Assembly: GCA_028688935.1 (NCBI GenBank)
Contig: JAQTXE010000005.1
Coordinates: 1 to 33,749, forward strand
Source of the DNA: Syntrophales bacterium
GTDB taxonomy: Bacteria; Desulfobacterota; Desulfobaccia; Desulfobaccales; 0-14-0-80-60-11
Length of the DNA: 33,749 nt
Direction of reading: 5' to 3'
Shown here: positions 28,573-33,749 of the stretch, piece by piece
How positions within the stretch are numbered: the stretch's first letter is position 1
Layout: each line of letters begins with the position of its first letter
Notes under the pieces: generated by a model
Told to the model about the DNA's origin: nothing
The model's input: only the letters and a program-made list of their open reading frames with translations
Database searches by the model: none
Position numbers and translations under genes: made by a program

Positions 28573-29994
28573 ATGCGCCAAACCCGAGGATTAGTCATCG
28601 CCGGCACGCAGAGCGGGGTGGGCAAGACCACCATCACCCTGGGGCTGATCGCCGTGCTGCGCCGCCGGGGGCTGACGGTGCAGCCCTTTAAGGTGGGCCC
28701 GGATTTCATCGACCCCGGGCACCACACCCGGGCCGCGGGCCGCATTTCCCGGAACCTGGACGGCTGGATGCTGAGTCAAGAGGCTAATCTATCCCTTTTT
28801 CGCCGCCAGGCCGGGTCCGCCCAGGTGGCGGTGGCGGAGGGGGTGATGGGGCTCTTTGACGGCTATGACGGTATGAGCGAAGCCGGGTCCACCGCCCAGA
28901 TGGCCAAGTGGCTGGGGCTGCCGGTGCTCTTGGTGGTGGATGCCCGCTCTATGGCCCGGAGCGCCGGGGCCCTGGTTCACGGCTTTGCCACCTTTGATCC
29001 GGACCTGGCCCTGGCCGGGGTGGTTTTTAACCGGGTGGGCAGCCCTACGCACTTGCATTATCTGGAGCAGGCCCTGAACGGGCTTGAAGGAATCAAATGC
29101 TTCGGCGGCCTGCCCCGGGAAGGGGAACTAGCCATCCCGGAAAGACATCTGGGCCTCGTAACCTCAGAGGACCATCCCCTGGAGGAGACGCGCTTGGAGT
29201 ATCTGGCCGATTTCCTGGAACAAAACCTGGACCTGGACGGGTTATTGGCGTCGCTGCCGGTTTTATCCTTCCCCCCGGAAACCTTGGTGGATAGCGCTTC
29301 TCCTCCTGGCCCCCGGCCCCTGGCCCCTGGCCCCTCCAGCGTGCGTCTGGGGGTGGCCCGGGACCCGGCCTTTTGTTTTTATTACCAGGAAAACTTGGAA
29401 TTGCTGGCCCATTCCGGGGCCGAACTGGTGCCTTTTTCCCCTTTGGCGGACCGGGAACTGCCGGAAAATCTTGATGGAATCTACCTGGGCGGAGGCTACC
29501 CGGAATTATACGCGGCCCAATTGGCGGCCAATGAAGGCTTGAAGCGCAGCATTGCCGCCCAGGCCGCGGCCGGGCTGCCCATTTATGCGGAATGCGGCGG
29601 CTTGATGTATCTTGCCCAGGAGATCGAGGATCTGGAGGGCCACCCCCACCCCCTGGCCGGAGTGCTGCCCCTACAGGTGCGCATGCTGCCCCGGCTCAAG
29701 ACCCTGGGCTACCGGGAAATCACCCTGGCGGCCTCCGGCCTCTTGGGGCCGGCGGGGACCAAGGCCCGGGGGCATGAATTTCATTACTCGGAAATTACCA
29801 CCATAGATGGCAACCTGTCCCGGCTCTACCAAATCACGGCCAGGCAGGGCGGAGAAGCGGTACCGGAAGGCTACTCTATTAAAAATGTTTTGGCCAGCTA
29901 CGTCCACCTCCATTTCGGCAGCAACCCGGAAGTGGCCCGGCAGTTAGTAGGCAGGTGCCTTGATTATAAGTTGAAAGCGGCAAAAGTCGCGTAA
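28573..29994 (+). CDS. cbiA: Cobyrinate a,c-diamide synthase CbiA
   Basis: A 473-residue amidotransferase. The N-terminal ATPase domain (IAGTQSGVGKTTITLGLIAV P-loop, FKVGPDFIDPGHH, NLDGWML) activates the corrin carboxylates. The C-terminal class I glutaminase-like domain has the catalytic Cys341 in YAECGGLMYLAQE and a late His in KARGHEFHYSEI. It makes cobyrinate a,c-diamide in the anaerobic B12 pathway. The linker between the domains (about residues 240-258) is PPGPRPLAPGPSS, translated from a (GGCCCCT)n repeat like that in hydB. I use ATG 28573; the TTG one codon earlier is also possible. No clear Shine-Dalgarno is visible. Confidence 0.94.
   Translation: MRQTRGLVIAGTQSGVGKTTITLGLIAVLRRRGLTVQPFKVGPDFIDPGHHTRAAGRISRNLDGWMLSQEANLSLFRRQAGSAQVAVAEGVMGLFDGYDGMSEAGSTAQMAKWLGLPVLLVVDARSMARSAGALVHGFATFDPDLALAGVVFNRVGSPTHLHYLEQALNGLEGIKCFGGLPREGELAIPERHLGLVTSEDHPLEETRLEYLADFLEQNLDLDGLLASLPVLSFPPETLVDSASPPGPRPLAPGPSSVRLGVARDPAFCFYYQENLELLAHSGAELVPFSPLADRELPENLDGIYLGGGYPELYAAQLAANEGLKRSIAAQAAAGLPIYAECGGLMYLAQEIEDLEGHPHPLAGVLPLQVRMLPRLKTLGYREITLAASGLLGPAGTKARGHEFHYSEITTIDGNLSRLYQITARQGGEAVPEGYSIKNVLASYVHLHFGSNPEVARQLVGRCLDYKLKAAKVA
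29306..29335 (-). repeat. (GGCCCCT)n tract inside the cbiA linker, family C copy 2
   Basis: CTGGCCCCCGGCCCCTGGCC then CCTGGCCCCT, the reverse complement of the heptamer tract in hydB (8597-8650). It is in frame and encodes PGPRPLAPGPS between the two CbiA domains. Confidence 0.85.
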
Positions 29995-30006
29995 AGAGAC
30001 TTGGGG

Positions 30007-30076
30007 TAAATGGGAAAAAGGTAAAGGGGAAAAGGTAAGAAGGAAAAAAATAAGGTAAAAAGGGAAAAGATAAGCC
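30007..30076 (+). repeat. Polypurine tract of GGGAAAAGGTAA-type units, family I
   Basis: Repeated variants of GGGAAAAAGGTAAAGGGGAA over 70 bases, almost free of C. It could form unusual DNA structure or act as a ribosome/polymerase pause region. A reverse-complement-like stretch (TTCCTCTTTTTCCCTTTT) lies at 30251. Confidence 0.7.
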
Positions 30077-30129
30077 TCTTTCAAAATTCTTCGTTTCCCT
30101 AAGAAGTTTCCTGAAGAATTGTTTTTTTG

Positions 30130-30153
30130 CGGGAGCGAAGCGACCGAAGAATC
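30130..30153. repeat. GGGAGCGAAGCGACCGAAGAATC element, family H-like
   Basis: It contains GAGCGAAGCGACCGAAGAAT, a recurrent intergenic-type word related in style to the 28334-28361 element. Confidence 0.6.
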
Positions 30154-30193
30154 CCCTCCCCTTTTGAGGGGGGAGGGTTAGGGTGGGGGTGGT
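30153..30193. repeat. CCCCTCCCCTTTTGAGGGGGGAGG element, family E copy 3
   Basis: CCCTCCCCTTTTGAGGGGGG then AGGGTTAGGGTGGGGGTGG, the mirror orientation of the 24726-24770 element, with its own hairpin (CCTCCCCTTTTGAGGGG). Confidence 0.8.
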
Positions 30194-30316
30194 GTCTTTT
30201 GGGCTGATTACAGATAGTTAGCCAGGTCGCCCCCCTATCCAATTATCATTTCTTCCTCTTTTTCCCTTTTCGCCCCCCGGGTTAAAGTCGGCCTCATCAA
30301 CAAGAGAGGAATTTAA

Positions 30317-30955
30317 ATGACTTGGCAACCACGCCTCCCCCAGGAGATCGAGGCGGAGAGTTTCCGCCGCATCGACGCCCAGGTGGGGGCCCATGATTTT
30401 TCTAGCCTGGTCTGGCCCGTAGTGCGGCGCATGATTCACACCACCGGCGACCTGGGTTACTTGCAGACGGTGCGGGTGCACCCCGAGGCTGTCGCCGCCG
30501 GGGTGGCGGCCCTGCGCCGGGGCGCGGTGGTGGGCACGGACACGCGGATGCTCCTGGCGGGCATCTCCACGGGCCGCCTGAGCCGCCTGGGAGTGGAGCC
30601 GTTTTGTCTCCTGGATGATCCGGAGGTGGCTGAAGCCGCGGCCCGCCAGGAAACCACCCGCACCGCCGCGGGCCTGGAACTGGCCCTGCCCCGCCTGGCC
30701 GGAGGCATCGTCGCCATCGGCAATGCACCCACGGCCTTGTTAAGGCTCCTGGAGTTGCTGGCTGCCGGGGCCCCGCCCCCGGCCCTGGTGGTGGGGCTGC
30801 CCGTGGGCTTTGTCAATGCCGCGGAGTCCAAAGAAGCGCTGACGCAGCAGAACTGTCCTTTTATCACGTCTTTGGGACCTAAAGGAGGCTCGGCCGTGGC
30901 CGCGGCCGTGATTAATGCCCTGGCCGTCTCGGCCCTGAAGGAGATGGACTCATGA
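30317..30955 (+). CDS. cbiC: Cobalt-precorrin-8 methylmutase CbiC
   Basis: A 212-residue CbiC/CobH-family enzyme. The conserved start IEAESFRRIDAQVG, the catalytic histidine region VVRRMIHTTGD (His41), the substrate segment GTDTRMLLAGI and the end VGLPVGFVNAAESKEAL are all present. It moves a methyl group from C-11 to C-12, giving cobyrinate. GAGAGG lies 7 nt before the ATG. The stop overlaps the next gene start by 4 nt (ATGA), so translation is coupled to cbiL. Preceded by a repeat-filled 322-bp spacer, yet oriented and placed as part of the cbi operon. Confidence 0.95.
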   Translation: MTWQPRLPQEIEAESFRRIDAQVGAHDFSSLVWPVVRRMIHTTGDLGYLQTVRVHPEAVAAGVAALRRGAVVGTDTRMLLAGISTGRLSRLGVEPFCLLDDPEVAEAAARQETTRTAAGLELALPRLAGGIVAIGNAPTALLRLLELLAAGAPPPALVVGLPVGFVNAAESKEALTQQNCPFITSLGPKGGSAVAAAVINALAVSALKEMDS

Positions 30956-31674
30956 CCCCGAAAATCGGGACGCTTTACGGGATCGGCGTGGGACCGGGCG
31001 ATCCGGATCTGATCACTTTGAAGGCCCTGCGGGTGTTGCAGCGGGTGCCCCACATCTTTGCTTCCTGCTCCAGCAAAAACAGCTACAGCCTGGCTTTGAA
31101 CATTGTCCGCTGCCACTTGAACGGGGCGGGCATTGAGCATCTCCCCTTTCCCATGACCCGGGACCCCCAGGTCTTACAAGATGCCTGGGACAAGAACGCC
31201 GCCCGGGTCCTGGAAGTTTTGGCTGCCGGCAGTGACGCGGCCTTCGTCACCCTGGGGGACCCCCTGACCTACTCCACCTTCGGCTACCTCCTGAAAACCA
31301 TCAAGCGGTTGCAACCGGAGGCCCGGGTGGTCACCATCCCCGGCATCACTTCCTACAGCGCGGCTGCAGCCTTGACTCATACCCCCCTCACCGAAGGGGA
31401 GGAATCCTTTTCTCTGGTGTCCGGGGCCCAGGGCGCGGCCCGGCTCCGGGAAGTGGTGGACAAGAGCGATAATATCGTCATGCTCAAGACCTACCGTAAT
31501 TTTGCTGAAATCTACCAGGCCCTGGAGGAGCTGGACCTGTTGGACCGGGCCGTGTGCATCAGCCGCTGCGGCTTGGACGGGGAAACGGTGGTGGAAAACC
31601 TCCGGGACCTGAAAGAGGAGTCCCTATCCTATCTCTCCATGATTATTATTAAAAAGAAGGGCAAAGGTTATTGA
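30952..31674 (+). CDS. cbiL: Cobalt-factor-II C20-methyltransferase CbiL
   Basis: A 240-residue SAM-dependent uroporphyrin-type methyltransferase. The N-terminal motif GTLYGIGVGPGDPDLITLKA and the SAM-binding TLGDPLTYSTFGYLLKTI and ITSYSAAAALTHTPL segments identify the CbiL/CobI branch, which methylates C-20 of the early corrin ring. It overlaps cbiC at its start. Its stop overlaps the TTG start of the next gene by 4 nt, so three genes are translationally coupled. Confidence 0.93.
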   Translation: MTPKIGTLYGIGVGPGDPDLITLKALRVLQRVPHIFASCSSKNSYSLALNIVRCHLNGAGIEHLPFPMTRDPQVLQDAWDKNAARVLEVLAAGSDAAFVTLGDPLTYSTFGYLLKTIKRLQPEARVVTIPGITSYSAAAALTHTPLTEGEESFSLVSGAQGAARLREVVDKSDNIVMLKTYRNFAEIYQALEELDLLDRAVCISRCGLDGETVVENLRDLKEESLSYLSMIIIKKKGKGY

Positions 31675-32729
31675 AGGCGGCACAAAAAACCTCGGGAGGT
31701 TGGGGGCGATGGCTAGTGCTCCTGGTGGTCGGCCTGGTGGTGATGAGTTATTGGCTGGGGTGGTGGCCCGGGGCGCATCACCTTACGGTGCACAAGCTCT
31801 ATCGCCAACTGGCCAGCCCTCTCCTGCGGCTGTTGATTTACATGGGCGCGGGCCTGCTGGTGGGGCAGGCCATCGAGTCCCTGGGCTGGGCCGCCAGATT
31901 AGGGGGCCTGGCCGCGCCGCTGCTGCGCTGGGGGCATCTCCGCCGGGAATGCGGGGCCAGCTTCACGGCCGCGTTTTTTTCCGGGATAATGGCCAACACC
32001 ATGCTGATTACTCTGTACCAGGAAGGGAAAATCAGCCGCCGGGAAATGACCTTGACTTACCTGTTAAACAGCGCCTTGCCGGTCTATCTGCTGCATCTGC
32101 CCACCACGTTTTTTATAATTTTGCCGTTAGTCAAGGAGGCCGGCCTGATTTATCTGGGGCTGACCCTGAGTTCAGCCGTGCTCCGGACTGCGGTCTACCT
32201 GATTTACGCCCGTTTCCGGCTCATGGCGGCACCGGGAGGAGAAAGCGCCGCGGCTGGGACGGTCCAGGAGCGGAAAGAAGGGTTGGCGCGGGAAATCTGG
32301 GGCAAGTTCCGGCAGCGGTTTACCCGGGTGATCCTTTACACCCTGCCCATCTATCTGTTCATTTTTATCCTCAATGATGGGGGATTTTTTAAGTGGCTCC
32401 GGGATGTTACCGCCTCTCATATAGCCGTGGGCTTTTTCCCCATGGAGGCGGCCAGCGTGGTGATTTTCAGCGTGGCCACGGAGTTCACTTCCGGCATGGC
32501 CGCGGCGGGCGCGTTTTTACAGGCCGGGACCCTGACCATCCATCAGACGGTCCTGGCCCTGGTCCTGGGGAATATCGTAGCCACGCCCATCCGGGCCTTA
32601 AGGCACCAGCTGCCCTCGCATATGGGGATTTTTTCCCCGAAGTTGGGGACCGAATACCTGTTGCTGAGCCAGGGCCTGCGGCTGGCGAGCCTGGTGCTGG
32701 TGGCGGTGCCTTATGCGCTGTGGGGATAA
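31671..32729 (+). CDS. Membrane protein with nucleoside-recognition (Gate) domain in the cbi operon
   Basis: A 352-residue membrane protein with about eight hydrophobic helices. The Gate-domain pattern is visible in two halves: PLLRLLIYMGAGLLVGQAIE with FFSGIMANTMLITLY, and a second set around MEAASVVIFSVATEFTSGMA. Such proteins are predicted permeases without an ATPase. The TTG start overlaps the cbiL stop (TTGA), with AAAGG upstream. It lies between cbiL and cbiD, so cobalt or corrinoid transport is plausible, but the family is also linked to nucleosides and other ions. No known cobalt-binding signature (CbtA/CbiM type) is visible. Confidence 0.82.
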   Translation: MKAAQKTSGGWGRWLVLLVVGLVVMSYWLGWWPGAHHLTVHKLYRQLASPLLRLLIYMGAGLLVGQAIESLGWAARLGGLAAPLLRWGHLRRECGASFTAAFFSGIMANTMLITLYQEGKISRREMTLTYLLNSALPVYLLHLPTTFFIILPLVKEAGLIYLGLTLSSAVLRTAVYLIYARFRLMAAPGGESAAAGTVQERKEGLAREIWGKFRQRFTRVILYTLPIYLFIFILNDGGFFKWLRDVTASHIAVGFFPMEAASVVIFSVATEFTSGMAAAGAFLQAGTLTIHQTVLALVLGNIVATPIRALRHQLPSHMGIFSPKLGTEYLLLSQGLRLASLVLVAVPYALWG

Positions 32730-32736
32730 TAATATC

Positions 32737-32774
32737 TCACGCAAAGGCACCAAGGCGCAAAGAGAAAGACGCAA
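32737..32774. repeat. GCAAAGGCACCAAGGCGCAAAG element, family F copy 2
   Basis: CACGCAAAGGCACCAAGGCG then CAAAGAGAAAGACGCAAG. It matches the element at 21538-21573 and sits in the spacer before cbiD. Confidence 0.85.
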
Positions 32775-32783
32775 GAGAATTAT

Positions 32784-33749
32784 TTGGAAGATCGGGATTT
32801 AATTAATTATTCGGAGATAGAAAAGCCGCCCCGGCCCCGGAAGGAGCTGCGCCAGGGCTTTTCCACGGGCACTGCGGCCGCAGCCGCGGCCCAGGGCGCC
32901 CTGCGGGAGTTGCTAGAGTTGACTTGCCCGGATAAGGTAGAGGTGGCTCTACCCGGCGGCGGCAGCCTCAAGATACCCCTGCATTATCATCGCCGCGATG
33001 GCGGGACAGGCATCGCCGCGGTCATCAAAGACGCGGGGGACGACCCGGATGTGACCAATGGCGCAGAGATCGGCGTCTGTGTGCGCTTACTGGCTGATCA
33101 GGAGGGTAAAGAAGAGATTGTTTTTCAGGCCGGAGCAGGCGTGGGCCGGGTGACCAAACCGGGGCTGGTCCTGGCCGTGGGGGAGCCGGCTGTCAACCCG
33201 GTGCCCCGGCGGATGATCCGGGGCAGCCTGAAGGCGGTATGGGACCAAGTTTTTCCGGAAAAGCCCATGCGCCTGGGAGTGGAAATTATCGTGCCCCGGG
33301 GCGAGGAATTGGCCCGGCACACTTTGAACCCGCGGCTGGGAATCATGGGCGGCATCTCCATCTTAGGAACCACCGGTCTGGTGAAACCTTTCTCCCATGC
33401 GGCTTACCGGGCCACTATCGCCGCCAGCCTGCGGGTGGCCCAGGCTGCGGGGTTGAAAAAGATCGTCTTCAGCACCGGGGGCAAAAGCGAGCAATACCTG
33501 CAAACCCTGCTGCCGGAGCTGCCGGAAGAGGCCTTTGTGCAGATGGGGGATTATGTGCGTTTCGCCCTGAAGGCCGGGGCCAACCTCAAGTTTCCGGAAA
33601 TGACGGTGGGGGCCTTTTTCGGCAAGGCCATGAAAATCGCCCAGGGTTTCGGCCACACGCATGCTTCCCGGGGTTTGGCCAACCTGAGACAGTTGGGCCG
33701 GTTGACCGCGGAGAAAACTGGAAACGCCCGCTTAGCTCAGGAGGTGGCC
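32784..33749 (+). CDS. cbiD: Cobalt-precorrin-5B C1-methyltransferase CbiD, 3'-truncated by window end
   Basis: An open frame of 322 codons reaching the last base; it is missing from the ORF track because it has no stop in the window. The CbiD signature ELRQGFSTGTAAAAAA lies near the N-terminus. TNGAEIGV, the NPRLGIMGGISILGTTGLVKPFS region and IVFSTGGKSEQYL follow. The enzyme methylates C-1 during anaerobic corrin ring contraction. I chose TTG at 32784: the frame is closed by TAA at 32730 and no ATG is available before the signature. The family F repeat ends only 10 nt upstream. Confidence 0.9.
   Translation, partial: MEDRDLINYSEIEKPPRPRKELRQGFSTGTAAAAAAQGALRELLELTCPDKVEVALPGGGSLKIPLHYHRRDGGTGIAAVIKDAGDDPDVTNGAEIGVCVRLLADQEGKEEIVFQAGAGVGRVTKPGLVLAVGEPAVNPVPRRMIRGSLKAVWDQVFPEKPMRLGVEIIVPRGEELARHTLNPRLGIMGGISILGTTGLVKPFSHAAYRATIAASLRVAQAAGLKKIVFSTGGKSEQYLQTLLPELPEEAFVQMGDYVRFALKAGANLKFPEMTVGAFFGKAMKIAQGFGHTHASRGLANLRQLGRLTAEKTGNARLAQEVA

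Larger units (their letters stand above)
29995..30316. other. 322-bp cbiA-cbiC spacer: purine tract plus repeats
   Basis: No ORF is supported. It contains a polypurine tract (30007-30076), a GAGCGAAGCGACCGAAGAAT element (30130-30153), a CCCCTCCCCTTTTGAGGGG element (30153-30193) and a pyrimidine-rich stretch (30244-30275) complementary in style to the purine tract. Confidence 0.7.

Overview
The window (about 60% GC) reads as a piece of an anaerobic bacterial chromosome. A Desulfobacterota (former Deltaproteobacteria) host is my inference. It rests on gene content: a multi-subunit NAD(P)-linked [NiFe] hydrogenase, an ADP-forming acyl-CoA synthetase, an anaerobic (cbi-type) cobalamin pathway, an archaeal-type peroxiredoxin, a rubrerythrin-like domain and many small exported proteins. 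There is no phage, transposase, CRISPR, tRNA or rRNA that I can support.

Layout. (1) 1-4103: two consecutive amtB-glnK (PII) pairs. The second is preceded by a consensus sigma-54 promoter, and its PII lacks the usual uridylylation tyrosine. An outer-membrane protein gene follows. (2) 4104-7467: small exported or lipid-anchored proteins. These include a minus-strand trio of tiny secreted proteins, two with Cys-Pro-Trp/Met motifs and one apparently transcribed leaderless. A long non-coding gap comes next. (3) 7468-12977: a group 3b-like [NiFe] sulfhydrogenase operon (beta, a cNMP-binding protein, gamma, delta, alpha, maturation protease). (4) 13108-13770: an EF-hand protein on the minus strand. 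(5) 14342-18394: ADP-forming acyl-CoA synthetase, then a peroxiredoxin / small wHTH / rhodanese-ferritin-like operon. (6) 18509-24675, minus strand: a zinc-ribbon protein, a small coiled-coil protein, a fused AAA+/VWA chelatase-like protein, an SDR-DUF2867 protein, a DUF523-DUF1722 protein and a small Pro-rich secreted protein. (7) 24972-33749: a cobalamin riboswitch with a visible terminator/antiterminator switch. It leads into a B12/corrinoid operon: btuC-like permease, ATPase, binding protein, cbiA, cbiC, cbiL, a membrane Gate-domain protein, and cbiD (cut by the window end).

The most unusual signal is not a gene. At least eight different families of short dispersed repeats occupy the junctions between co-directional genes. 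Examples are (TTTTCGG)n, (GGGGCCA)n, AGCTGAC-type dyads, CCCCCTAAAT-type elements, GCAAAGACGCCAAGGCGCAAAG and TCATCCTGAGCGCAGCGAAGGA. In the hydrogenase operon four of the five junctions carry one. In three or four places such repeats are translated in frame: the C-terminal tail of the hydrogenase beta subunit, the N-terminus and last codons of the B12-binding protein, and the interdomain linker of CbiA. This suggests repeat tracts that are tolerated, or reused, at operon and domain seams.

How the genes work together. The Amt/PII block takes up ammonium under nitrogen control. The hydrogenase couples H2 to NAD(P)H, probably through FAD on the gamma subunit. The Prx/rubrerythrin-like set handles peroxide and sulfane sulfur. 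The riboswitch-controlled block imports and makes corrinoids, and the neighbouring chelatase-like gene could serve metal insertion (inference).
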